Made by a program: the position numbers and the translations under genes | Shown: positions 42,143 through 51,159 of the stretch, in pieces | How the letters are laid out: each line of letters starts with the position of its first letter | How positions within the stretch are numbered: position 1 is the stretch's first letter | Source: Prorocentrum cordatum | Lineage: Eukaryota > Sar > Dinophyceae > Prorocentrales > Prorocentraceae | Assembly (NCBI GenBank): GCA_963575745.1 | Contig: CAUYUJ010000390.1 | Location: 36,136-100,135 of the forward strand | Reading direction: 5' to 3' | DNA length: 64,000 nt | The notes under the pieces: generated by a model | What the model was told of the DNA's origin: nothing | Databases searched by the model: none | Seen by the model: only the letters and a program-made list of their open reading frames with translations

Positions 42143-43441
42143 ATGGCATTGGAGGCAGTCCACCCTGCTGGAGCGGTTCGCCCGAAGCCACCCAGGGCGG
42201 GAGACATCCCCCTGCAGAAGCGAGGGCCACGTGCGTGGGAGAACTGCGAGAAGGAGCCGCACCTGGGCATCAGCGAGGGCGGCTTCACAAGGCTGCTCAC
42301 CCACTCCGTGGCGGACGTCACCGCGGCGCAGTGGGCCCCGAGGGTTCCAGACTTTCTCAGCCACTGTGTCGACAAGGGTTGGGAGCTGCGGTCCGCGAAC
42401 GCCGTGGACCACGCCCTGGCCGACTACATGGGCATGAAGTGCTACAAGGACCGGCTCCGTCCCACATGGGGGTCGATCGTCTTGTTTGGGCTGCTGGTGA
42501 TTTGGCCTGAGCTGAGGAACCAGCTTCCCCTGGCCTTGCGAAGCCTGAAGAGCTGGCAGAGGCTGGTTATCTCTGTGGAAGGGGGTCCTCTGCCTGAGGG
42601 AGCTGTCTTCGCCATCGCCATCTACTTCTTCGAGGCGGGGCTCCTGGGCGAAGCCATCTGGACCCTGGTGCAGTACGACGTCTACGGGCGGGGGCAGGAC
42701 ATGGAGATGCTACGCGAGGCCGACATCATCTGGGATGGCCGATGCGTGGGCCTCCTGTTCGGCATCTCGGCCCGAGGCGAGGAGGGCAAGACGGGCAGCA
42801 ACCAAGGGGTCGTCATCCGCCGCGGCACGGTCGCGAGCCTCATCCTGGCCCTGAAGGACGTCAAGAAGAATGTCACGGGGCCCATCTTCGGCCCCGAGCA
42901 GGCAGGCTTCCGCAAAGAGTGGCGCCGCGCATGTCGCTCGCTTGGGCTGCCATGGGCGCCGCCTCCGCTCGGGCTCCGCCACTCGGGGCCCGGCGAGGAC
43001 GTGGCCCGAGGACGGGCCAGCCTGGAGCAGGTGCGGAGGCGGGGCAGGTGGAGGGCATTGTCCAGCGTCCAACGGTACTCCAAGACGTTCGCCCTCACGC
43101 AGTTCCGTGCAAAGATGCCGAAAAAGGTGCTGGACGTGGGATCCCGTGCGACCTCCGACCTGGCCGCCGAGATACTCCGTGCGATGGCGTCCCGCACCAA
43201 CTACAGCAAGCAGCAGCAGCAGCTGGTCGACGGCATCAGGACGAATCTGAAGACGAAGAAGGTGAAAGATGTCGCCGCAGAGCTCCTGATGCTGGGACTC
43301 ACCACCAACACGAGGTCCACCACCAACAAGAGGTCCACCACCAACAAGAGGTCCACCAAGGGTGACACAAGCTGCCCAGAGTCCGACGACCTCTACTCCG
43401 ACGAGACGTGGGGAGAGGGAACTGGATGGTGGACAGAGTGA
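42143..43441 (+). CDS. YR retrotransposon ORF3: tyrosine recombinase
   Basis: 432 residues from an ATG in an optimal GCCGCCATGG context, six bases after the ORF2 stop and in a different frame. The frame is open further 5' but overlaps ORF2 there, so the ATG at 42143 is the credible start. The C-terminal half resembles DIRS/Ngaro tyrosine recombinases: YDVYGRGQDMEMLREADI (first Arg region), GLRHSGPGEDVARG (box II Arg-His), VRRRGRWRALSSVQRYSKT with the GRW word and candidate nucleophile Tyr (codon 43076). It would integrate circular cDNA without target duplication. The tail contains a repeated RSTTNK hexapeptide (three 18-bp DNA repeats at 43313-43360) and an acidic end. Confidence 0.85.
   Translation: MALEAVHPAGAVRPKPPRAGDIPLQKRGPRAWENCEKEPHLGISEGGFTRLLTHSVADVTAAQWAPRVPDFLSHCVDKGWELRSANAVDHALADYMGMKCYKDRLRPTWGSIVLFGLLVIWPELRNQLPLALRSLKSWQRLVISVEGGPLPEGAVFAIAIYFFEAGLLGEAIWTLVQYDVYGRGQDMEMLREADIIWDGRCVGLLFGISARGEEGKTGSNQGVVIRRGTVASLILALKDVKKNVTGPIFGPEQAGFRKEWRRACRSLGLPWAPPPLGLRHSGPGEDVARGRASLEQVRRRGRWRALSSVQRYSKTFALTQFRAKMPKKVLDVGSRATSDLAAEILRAMASRTNYSKQQQQLVDGIRTNLKTKKVKDVAAELLMLGLTTNTRSTTNKRSTTNKRSTKGDTSCPESDDLYSDETWGEGTGWWTE
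43313..43360 (+). repeat. 18-bp tandem repeat inside ORF3
   Basis: ACCACCAACAAGAGGTCC repeated about 2.7 times, in frame (RSTTNK). Confidence 0.85.
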
Positions 43442-43643
43442 GGCGACAGGCCAAATGGGGGCGCCCCATGTGGGCGGCTAGGGGCGCCATACGAGGGCCC
43501 CCTAGAGGTGGTGGCCTACGGGCGCGACCACCACACGGTGAGCTTGGCCGGTCGCATGATTTTCGTCGTTGTGGCCCCCGCCCGCCCGCCCTGGCCACAA
43601 CATGTAGTTTTTGTCGGCTACGCCAGGCACATCAAATGCGGGA

Positions 43644-43925
43644 GTGGGACTGAGAATCTTCTGATGCCGATCGCAACTCGAGTTTTTGTTGGTTGTGATT
43701 TGGTTGAGGTTATATGGATCTCAATCGGCCTCCCGATGAATGATTATATATACATATATATATATATATATATCTTTGGCCCGTCTGGCCCCTCGTGCAG
43801 TGTGTGGTTGAAACAGTACCTCCTCATAGGCCGCTTCGCGGCGTTGCTGCACGTCCCGCTGTCAGAGACTGTGTATCCTGTCAGCTTCGCTGGCCCCCCG
43901 CCTGCCCCCTGAGACGTAGCGATAA
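43644..43925 (+). repeat. Split direct repeat B1
   Basis: Starts GTGGGACTGAGAATC and ends GACGTAGCGATAA, abutting A2. Contains a (TA)n insertion at 43742-43774 absent from B2. Confidence 0.9.
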
Positions 43926-44046
43926 TGATCGTTTTCCAAACTTAATTGATCGCGTCTCGGGGTGGTGTGGTGGGGTGGGCCGTGTAAGATAGTAGTGCAG
44001 GTTATATCCCTCGTCCTGCCCTGCCTGTCTTTCGTGTCCGCCCAAG
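43925..44046 (+). repeat. Split direct repeat A2
   Basis: Copy of A1 with a single mismatch. Its left edge coincides with the end of B1. Confidence 0.9.
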
Positions 44047-44093
44047 CTTCCCTCCCTATTTGCACGCTTTGCCCGGCCCTGCTCTCACGACAC

Positions 44094-44330
44094 GTGGGAC
44101 TGAGAATCTTCTGATGCCGATCGCAACTCGAGTTTTTGTTGGTTGTGATTTGGTTGAGGTTATATGGATCTCAATCGGCCTCCCGACGTCTGGGCCCTCG
44201 TGCAGTGTGTGGTTGAAACAGTACCTCCTCATAGGCCGCTTCGCGGCGTTGCTGCACGTCCCGCTGTCAGAGACTGTGTATCCTGTCAGCTTCGCTGGCC
44301 CCCCGCCTGCCCCCTGAGACGTAGCGATAA
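44094..44330 (+). repeat. Split direct repeat B2 (right terminus)
   Basis: Copy of B1 lacking the TA-rich insertion. It ends GTAGCGATAA followed by unrelated CAAATAAG. Confidence 0.9.
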
Positions 44331-44451
44331 CAAATAAGATTCACCCTTCGCCGCAAGGGTGTCTCGGGCTGCGCGGGAGCGTGTTGGGCTGTTCTTTACG
44401 TTCTGGGGGCTCCTTGACGTCGTCATGGGCTGTCCTTCGGCGTCTTGGGGT

Positions 44452-45368
44452 CTACCCCCTGGAAGCCGGGAGGCGCGGTATTGGCCAGATGTCAGGGGAT
44501 GTGTGGGACCCCGAGTAGGAGTCCCACTTTGAACAAAAAGGAGCTCTGGGAATTTCGCCTTTTATATCAAAATCCTCGATCTTCGAGGGTTGGAAGCGGG
44601 AAAACGTGAGAAGGCGACAAATACCAGAAAAACCATCGGAGATCAACGATTTGACCCTCTTTGGGCTCTCTCGGGACGGCTCTCGCAGCTCTCTTGGGCT
44701 GTTCTTGGAGCCTCGTCGGGATCTCGTTGGGGCCTCTCAGGGATCGGGGGTGTGTTGGGGGCCTCTGGGGGGTCCTGGAGGCCTCTCGAAGGTCTCTGGA
44801 AGCCTCCTGCTCCCGCTCTTGGGCCCATCTTGGGCCTGTTCTGGGGTGGTCTGGGGCTGTGCTGGGCGCCTCTTCGGCAGTCTTGGAGCCGTCTTGGCCC
44901 GTCTTGGGGCCGTCCTGAGGGTCTCTTGGTGGTCTTGGGGCAGTCTTGGGAGGCTCTTCGGCGCTTTTGGACCGTTGGAAGCTCGAAAACGCGAGAAGCC
45001 AAAACATTGACAAAAACAATTGAGCATCTACGATTTTGGCCTCTTCGAGCCGTCGCGGGACGCCTCTCGGACCTCTCTCGGGGGTCTCTCGGAAGCCACC
45101 TGGGAGCCTCGAGAGCCGTCGGAAGGCTGACTTGGGCTGCTCGGGAGCGTCTTGGACCATTCTTCTGAATTCCGGGGGCTTCTGGGAGGCGTCTTGGGCC
45201 CTCCTGGGACGTCTGTGGAGGCTCCCCGGAAAGGCTCGGTGAGCGGTACCCGGGAGCGTCCCCGAGATGTGGCGGGGAGGTGTGGGACCCGGGGCTGGGG
45301 GGGGGGGGGGCGGTATTTATTTATATTATATTGAACGCGGGCGCGCTTCGCGCGCGCTTGGGTTCTAG
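44452..45368 (+). repeat. Dispersed repeat ending in CTAG hairpin, copy D
   Basis: From about 44640 to 45368 this is highly similar to 61993-62730: GGGATCGGGGGTGTGTTGGG, GCTCGAAAACGCGAGAAGCC, GCTCGGTGAGCGGTACCC, GAGATGTGGCGGGGAGGTGT, then an AT-rich tract and the GC hairpin, both stopping at GGTTCTAG. The left part (44452-44640) is shared instead with 46445-46645. Several Gly/Leu/Trp-rich and Pro-rich frames run through it; they are repeat-derived. Interpreted as a non-autonomous mobile element. Confidence 0.75.
45332..45368 (+). repeat. CTAG hairpin terminus, copy D
   Basis: GCGCGC-TTC-GCGCGCGC stem followed by GGTTCTAG (45361-45368). The left arm is degenerate (TTGAAC). Confidence 0.65.
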
Positions 45369-46440
45369 CGCATGCCATGGCGTTGTTAGCTGCGCGTGCT
45401 TTTCGGACAAGCTCATTCCATGCCTTGTCTTACCTCGTCTTCCAATATTCCTTATACGTCCTTCCTCGTTAACCCTCCGGACTCTCTCGGTTGTCGTCGC
45501 TTTTCCTTTCTCGTTCTTATCGACGGCCTCCTCTTGCTTGGGATTATGCGGGGGCTTCGAGCTGTTCAAGGCCTGCGTGGGAAGATATTGAATCTGAAAA
45601 GGGCTGGCTTGAAATGTACAGGTCTCTTGTGGATCTTCCTGTTTGGGCTGCCTTGAAGGCCTTGAGGCCCGCTTGGGCCCCTCTTGGGCTCTTCTTTGAA
45701 GTTGTGGGGCCGTCTCGAGCCTCCGCGCCATGTGAAGCTCTCCCGAAGCCATCCGAAGGAGACGAGCGTGAGATTTACTGAATATGGAGAAACCTGAATG
45801 GCTTTTGCGTTTGTGGCTCTCTGGGGTCATATGGGAGGGCCTTTGGGAATTCCACTGGGCATCTTGTGGCCCTGGGGGGCCGCCTTGAAACATCTTGGAG
45901 CGTCTTGGCGGCCAGCGGGCGTCCTCCTGAACCAGCTCGGAACCCTCTTCAGGCCGAAAGAATCACCCAAAAACCCCAAAGCGGATCCCGGAGCCAAGGG
46001 GGGGCAAATTGGGTTGCGACGGGCGGAGTTTGGGAAAAGTGGGCCACCCCAGGGCCACCCCAGGTCTCCTCCCCCATGGGCACTCCTGTCGTCTTCTTCC
46101 GTCGTCCGACGTCCGTCGTCCGTCCGCCCGCCATGTTGTTCTTGCTGCTTGCTCTGAGTAGAAAGTGCCTGGGATGCAGCGGCCAGCGCTGCACATGAGC
46201 TGCTACCTTGGGCTGCAGCTCGCTGGATCCTGCTGCGTGAAAGGCGCTGCTACCCTGGGCTGCAGCGCCATGCAATTAAATACCCCAGCATTGCTTATCC
46301 AACACGGCACTTGAACGAGAGATGGACATGCTTGGTTCGCGCATGAATTTCTATCCTGAGTCCTGAATGGATAAGCATCTAACCGAAATCCAAAATTCCC
46401 GGATTCCTTCGGGGCCTTCGGAGACTCCGCGAAACCGTTA
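45369..46440. other. No gene recognised
   Basis: Moderately GC-rich DNA with overlapping short frames on both strands. A direct repeat of GCTGCTACC(T/C)TGGGCTGCAGC occurs at about 46200 and 46248. No domain or element end recognised. Confidence 0.4.
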
Positions 46441-46444
46441 AGAA

Positions 46445-46645
46445 GCGTGGAGGCGCAGTGCCGGCCAGATGTCAGGGGATGTGTAGGACCCCCGAGTAGG
46501 AGTTCCACTTTGATGAAAAAAGGGAATTCTTGGAATTCCATCTTAAACAAATCGAAATCCTCGATCTTTGAGGGATGGAAGCGGGAAAACGTGAGAAGGC
46601 GAAAAACATCAGAAAAAACATGGGAAATCCGACGGCCCCCTTATG
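46445..46645 (+). repeat. Dispersed repeat fragment (matches 44452-44640)
   Basis: Shares GGCCAGATGTCAGGGGATGT, GAGTAGGAGT(T/C)CCACTTTGA, ATCCTCGATCTT(T/C)GAGGG and GGAAGCGGGAAAACGTGAG with the left part of copy D. Confidence 0.8.
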
Positions 46646-46838
46646 AGGCCACCAGGCTGTAGGGCGAAGGTTCGCAGTTTCCTGTGCCAGTTGCAGCTTC
46701 CAATTTCCACTGTTACAGTTCTGCTTCTTGCTGCTTACTGTTCCTTGTTGATGGACCGCGCGAGGCGGGGAGGCCCAAAATAGGCATTTTTACAACGCCC
46801 TGAGCGTGTACTCTGAAGTGCTGGGGTGGGTAAGAATT

Positions 46839-47245
46839 GGCACCCCTCACGCAGATCGGCGGGGTCAGGGTTCAACAACACATGGGATTTAACCACATTT
46901 CTGAAATTAGCTGGCACCCCTTACGCAGATCGGCGGGGTCAGGGTCCAGAAACATATGGGATTTACAAAATTTCTTAAATTTGCTGGCACCCCTCACGCA
47001 GATCGGCGGAGTCAGGGTCCAACGACACAGGGGATTCGCCACATGTCTGAAATTCGGTGGCACCCCTCACGCAGATCGGCGGGGTGAGGGTGAAAAAACA
47101 TAGAAAGGATTTGCCACTTGTGTGAAATTTGCTGGCGCCCCTCACGCAGATCGGCGGGGTCAGGGTCTAAAAACACACGGGATTTGTTACATGTCTGAAA
47201 TTCGGTGGCACCCCTCACGCAGATCGGCAGGGTCAGGGTCTAACA
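46839..47245. repeat. 73-bp satellite, array 1 (six units)
   Basis: GGCACCCCTCACGCAGATCG occurs at 46839, 46913, 46986, 47059, 47134 and 47207, spacing 73-75 bp. Each unit is followed by GTCAGGGT, an A-rich stretch (AACACA-GGGATTT) and CTGAAATT. A second array lies at 61499-61690. Confidence 0.95.
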
Positions 47246-47315
47246 ATTAGCCTGGCGAAGGACCCAACCATATGCATTTGTGAATACCGCAATTATGAAT
47301 ATCTTCTTCGGTGCT

Positions 47316-48288
47316 CCCTATGTGGCCACGAAGCGCTGTACTGGGTGGGTGAAACGCAGGGAGCGAGGGCTGTGCTGGGTGGTGGCTGACGCATGCGGGC
47401 GGTGCCACTGGGACCTTCGCTGGAGCTCCCTATGGGGCCGCGAAGCGCTGTACTGGGTGGGCGAAACGCAGGGAGCGAGGGCTGTGCTGGGTGGTGGCTG
47501 ACGCATTCGGGCGGTGCCACTGAGACCTTCGGTGGAGCTCCCTATGGGGCCACGGAGCGCTGCAGGGGGTGGGTGAAACGCAGGGAGCAAGGGCTGTGCT
47601 GGGTGGTGGCGGACGCATGCGGGCGATGCCACTGGGACCTTCGCTGGAGCTCTCAAATGGGGCCACGAAGCGCTGTGCGGGGTGGGCGAAACGCAAGGAG
47701 CAAGGGCTGTGCTGGGTGGCGGCTGACGCATGCGGGCGGTGCCACTGAGACCTTCGGTGGAGTTCCCTACGGGGCCACGAAGCGCTGTACTGGGTGGGCG
47801 AAACGCAAGGAGCAAGGGCTGTGCTGGGCGGTGGCCGGCGCATGCGGGCGGTGCCAGTGGGACCTTCGGTGGAGCTCCCTATGGGGCCACGAAGCGTTGT
47901 ACTGGGTGTGTGAAACGCATGGAGGAGGGGGAGGAGGGCCACGAAACGCTGAACTGGGTGGGGGGGACGCATGCGGACGGTAGACCTGGAACCTTCGGTG
48001 GAGCTCCCTATGGGGCCACGAAAAGCTGTACTGGGTGGGTGAAACGCAGGGAGGAGGGGGAGGAGAGCCACGAAACGCTGTACTGGATGGGGGGGACGCA
48101 TGCGGACGGTAGACCTGGAACCTTCGGTGGAGCTCCCTATGGGGCCACGAAAAGCTGTACAGGGTGGGTGAAACGCAAGGAGGAGGGGGAGGACGGCTAC
48201 GAAACGCTGTGCTGGGTGGGGGGGACGCATGCGGACGGTAGACCTGGAACCTTCGGTGGAGCTCCCTATGGGGCCACGAATCGGTGTA
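47316..48288. repeat. Satellite with 112-bp and 129-bp units (left part)
   Basis: The GGAGCTCCCTATGGGGCC landmark recurs at 47422, 47534, 47646, 47759, 47871 (period 112-113), then 48000, 48129 and 48258 (period 129). The 129-bp class carries an extra GAGGAGGGGGAGGAGGGC segment. Long His/Trp/Gly frames are repeat-derived. The array continues after the Copia insertion at 55530. Confidence 0.95.
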
Positions 48289-48293
48289 CTGGG
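48289..48293. repeat. Copia target-site duplication (left)
   Basis: CTGGG, identical to 55530-55534. Confidence 0.9.
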
Positions 48294-48516
48294 TGTGAAG
48301 CGACTTCATCCCTCTTCTAGTCGTCTTGCCCATCATTCTCTTCTCGCCCCGTCTCTCTTTGTCCCTGCCTTCTCGTGCTGCCTTGCACTTCTCTTGACCG
48401 CCGCCGTTTAGGGCCCTTGAGCCGCTCTCGCCTTGCCGGAAAGAGCGGACCGCCCAAGCGTGCCCTGCCGGGCATTCCGTCTCCCGCCTGGATGGCTTTC
48501 GTTTGAGACATCCTCA
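48294..48516 (+). repeat. Copia 5' LTR
   Basis: 223 bp, begins TGTGAAGCG and ends CATCCTCA (TG...CA). Near-identical to 55307-55529. Confidence 0.95.
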
Positions 48517-48519
48517 AGT

Positions 48520-48531
48520 TGGTAGCGGAGC
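48520..48531 (+). promoter_or_regulatory. Primer-binding site (tRNA-iMet-like)
   Basis: TGGTAGCGGAGC begins three bases after the LTR and resembles the complement of an initiator-Met tRNA 3' end (TGGTAGC...), the usual copia primer. Confidence 0.7.
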
Positions 48532-48566
48532 GCGCTGCGCTCCTCGGCCTCTCCGCGCCTGGTGCC

Positions 48567-49316
48567 ATGGCAACCGCAAACTTCGAAGGAAGTGGTGTCA
48601 AAGCACGTCCGATAGCTGGTCCGCAACAGAGCTGGGAGTCCTACGAAGAGGATCTCAGTGCGTGGGTGCTGTCCACAGAGCTGAAGCCAGAACATGTAGG
48701 GCCACACATAAAGAGTAGAGGTGTTTCGTCCAACTTGTTCTTCAAGAACCAAGCGAAACTTCTTGACATGGCTCGGTTGTCTGCCGATCCAAAGAATGAG
48801 TCTGGAGCGACTGGCTCCCTTGGCTTTAATTACCTGTTGTCCTTTATGCAACAAGAAAACATAACCAAAGACAACGTGGCAAAACTGTTGCGTTTCTCGT
48901 CTTGGCTAAAGTACACCCGGAACGGTGGAAAACTGCAGGATTACGTATCCGAAAGCGTCAGGCTCATTAGCGAGTTTGAGGCCGATAAATTCGTCAAGCT
49001 GGAAGAGTTTGTCAAAGCCCTCATTCTCATAGTGAACGCAGAGCTGTCCCAACACCAACTCAGCAACCTGAGCACTCGTTTAGACATGGATGCAACCCTG
49101 ACTGTTAGAAAAGCGAGGGATGCAATCCAGAAGGTGCTGGGAGACAACCTCCTGGGAAAAACTGCGACGGACGGACTCGCCGCAGACGTCTGGGACGAGC
49201 CTGAATGGCCCGATTCTCAATGGGAAGACACGGCTTACTACGACCAGCCATGGCAGGAAGCCAGCTGGGAAGACGCCGCCTACGGAAATACAAAAAGGGT
49301 GTTTGAGGTGTGGTGA
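48567..49316 (+). CDS. Copia gag
   Basis: 249 residues from the ATG in GGTGCCATGGC. N-terminal to middle region is alpha-helical and charged (LKYTRNGGKLQDYVSESVRL, LEEFVKALILIVNAELSQHQ), consistent with a capsid domain. The C-terminal third is acidic and Trp-rich (DEPEWPDSQWEDTAYYDQPW). The frame stops before a zinc knuckle, which lies in the +1 frame immediately downstream; the ACAAAAAGGG homopolymer at about 49291-49300 is the likely slip site or indel. Gag packages the element RNA into virus-like particles (family knowledge). Confidence 0.8.
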   Translation: MATANFEGSGVKARPIAGPQQSWESYEEDLSAWVLSTELKPEHVGPHIKSRGVSSNLFFKNQAKLLDMARLSADPKNESGATGSLGFNYLLSFMQQENITKDNVAKLLRFSSWLKYTRNGGKLQDYVSESVRLISEFEADKFVKLEEFVKALILIVNAELSQHQLSNLSTRLDMDATLTVRKARDAIQKVLGDNLLGKTATDGLAADVWDEPEWPDSQWEDTAYYDQPWQEASWEDAAYGNTKRVFEVW

Positions 49317-51159
49317 CCCCAACCGCTGGGTCGAGAGCTGCCCACGCCCACCCAACAAGGGGAATACGAAAATAACTTTTACCCCTGGAAGGGGTTCAGG
49401 CAAAGGGTACGGGACAGGAGCTGGAAAGGTACCCCCTGGCAGGGGGAAAAGGTTCAATTCTTACCCGGCTGGTAAGTACAACGGAAAACCTACGACTGCA
49501 AAAGCCACAAGCTCCAAAAGCAAAGGCAAAGGCAAAGGCAGAGCTTCACAGAAACCGTCGGGGAAACGCAACCACGCATTCACAGCTGATGACTCCAGCT
49601 GGTGGATGGGGTCTGGTGATTGGTCAGAGCATCCTGACTGGAGCTCTGGTCAAGCCAGCGGCTACGACTACCACCCCGACTCGGATGCCCAACTAGCTTG
49701 GTCATTCGTGGCGGAGCACTCAGACGAGCCTGCTCCTGACAACCAACCACCGCAACCGCCCGACGAGCGGGGGCCACCGAGCCTACCGCCAGAGCAAGCG
49801 CAACAGCTACGCGCCTTCAGGGTGCAACTGCTCAACAACGAGCTTGCGCACCTCCGGTCCCTCCAAGAACAGAGGTTGCCGGAAACGTCGCGTCCGCCAC
49901 CCAACGCTGCAGCAACTGCGTCGTCCAGCTACACCGTAGATGCCGGACCGTCGAGTTTGGGCTTCCCGGCCGATGGAATGGTGTCTGTGGAGGCGGAGCG
50001 CGCTGGACCGGCGAGCCTGGGTTTCCCGGCTGCTGGAAGAGACGCTCCCGCCGACCGTGGCCTGTCGTCCAGCGTTCCGTCCGGACCGGCGTGCCTGGGT
50101 TTCCCGGCTGCCAGAATGGACAGTTCGCGTAGCACGCCCGTAGGCATAGGCCCATTCAGGGCACCTCACACCGAAGGCTGCCCCAACTGGCTGGTTCGTG
50201 TAAGCTGTTGTGGCGAGTTGATGGCGCAGTGCAAGTGCTTGTCCCACGTAGAGTGCGGGAACATGTGCTTCACCTGCGAGAACATCGACTTGGTGGACCC
50301 GCTGCTCCGAGCACCGTGCTGGTGCATGGGCCCACAGCCGTGCCAAAATGGGCAGAACGACGACTACGGCGACGACTGGCCTCCTCCAGCCTCCTCCGTC
50401 GACTCCGACAGCGACAGCGACGAAGACGGCAGCAGCAACGACGACGAAGCCAAAGACGAAGACCCGAAAGAAGACAATCGCGCCTCGCACGTCGCAGAAG
50501 CAGCAATGCCGTCGTTTGCAACAGAGCACAGCCTGCACACGGACATCGCGGTCCACGAAGCTATCGTCGATCCTGGCTGCTCGAAAGGAATGGTTTCGGA
50601 AGGCCGCTACCAGCAGTTCAAAAAGCTCCTTGCCAAAGAGTTTCCTGATCTGCGTGTGTCCGAAAAGCCTTCCTCGACAGTGTATCGTTTTGCTGGGGGT
50701 GATTCGAAAACGGCGTCAAGTTTAGCTAACGTTCCTGTTCAAACGCTTAACTCTAGAACCGATTTCGAGGTAGTCAAAACAGGCACAGGTCCACGAGCTA
50801 CACCTTTCTTGTTGTCCAAACCACAGTTTAAGAATCTACGTGCTGTTGTTGATTTCGACGCAGACACGCTGTTTCTGAAGTCTACGCAACAGACAATACC
50901 TTTGAAGACGAGCCACGCTGGACACTACCTGTTTCCACTCCTCTCCGTGCGCCCAGAAGCGCTACACGCAGAGCCCTCTACGACCAGAAGCCCCGCCAGC
51001 AAAGAAACAGCGTATGAAACCATCGCAGTGCTAGACAGCCCTGGGTCGTTTCAGATCTCGATGCCGCCTCGTTTGTCCCAGCTGAAGCGCGACCTGACCA
51101 CCGAAGCCGGATTGAAAAAGATCCATGATCGACTCGGCCACCCTAGTGTGAGCATTTGA
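49288..51159 (+). CDS. Copia nucleocapsid zinc knuckle and aspartic protease
   Basis: In the +1 frame. It begins with a CCHC-like knuckle CLRCGDPNRWVESCP in which the usual His is Arg, followed by a basic Lys/Gly region (KSKGKGKGR). A Pro/Ser-rich linker has three GP-x-x-LGFPA repeats, and there is a Cys-rich module (CCGELMAQCKCLSHVECGNM). An aspartic-protease-like core IVDPGCSKGMV (about 50563-50595) follows, where the canonical DT/SGA reads DPGC, with FAGGDSKTASS downstream. The last residues KKIHDRLGHPSVSI are the start of the integrase HHCC zinc finger, cut by a TGA at 51157. The domain then resumes one frame back, suggesting a single-base loss in a T run. Confidence 0.8.
   Translation: MQKGCLRCGDPNRWVESCPRPPNKGNTKITFTPGRGSGKGYGTGAGKVPPGRGKRFNSYPAGKYNGKPTTAKATSSKSKGKGKGRASQKPSGKRNHAFTADDSSWWMGSGDWSEHPDWSSGQASGYDYHPDSDAQLAWSFVAEHSDEPAPDNQPPQPPDERGPPSLPPEQAQQLRAFRVQLLNNELAHLRSLQEQRLPETSRPPPNAAATASSSYTVDAGPSSLGFPADGMVSVEAERAGPASLGFPAAGRDAPADRGLSSSVPSGPACLGFPAARMDSSRSTPVGIGPFRAPHTEGCPNWLVRVSCCGELMAQCKCLSHVECGNMCFTCENIDLVDPLLRAPCWCMGPQPCQNGQNDDYGDDWPPPASSVDSDSDSDEDGSSNDDEAKDEDPKEDNRASHVAEAAMPSFATEHSLHTDIAVHEAIVDPGCSKGMVSEGRYQQFKKLLAKEFPDLRVSEKPSSTVYRFAGGDSKTASSLANVPVQTLNSRTDFEVVKTGTGPRATPFLLSKPQFKNLRAVVDFDADTLFLKSTQQTIPLKTSHAGHYLFPLLSVRPEALHAEPSTTRSPASKETAYETIAVLDSPGSFQISMPPRLSQLKRDLTTEAGLKKIHDRLGHPSVSI

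Larger units (their letters stand above)
36548..44330 (+). mobile_element. Tyrosine-recombinase retrotransposon with split direct repeats (Ngaro/PAT-like)
   Basis: A 7.8-kb element with the terminal arrangement A1 (36548-36669) ... B1 (43644-43925), A2 (43925-44046), B2 (44094-44330). A1/A2 are identical at 121 of 122 positions; B1/B2 match apart from a TA-containing insertion in B1. B1 runs directly into A2, which mimics the circular junction used for YR retrotransposon replication and integration. Inside are a gag-like ORF, an RT-RNase H ORF with a nested methyltransferase-like domain, and a tyrosine recombinase ORF, all open and on the plus strand. The lack of obvious target duplication is expected for this order. 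Likely a young copy. Confidence 0.9.

Noticed and set aside
46839-47245. CRISPR-like regularity of the 73-bp array
   Set aside because: The whole unit is conserved, including the 'spacer', so it is a plain satellite.
47318-48336. Trp/Gly- and His/Ser-rich ORFs in the satellite
   Set aside because: Unit lengths not divisible by three change frame between units, and the same peptides recur only because of the tandem repeat.
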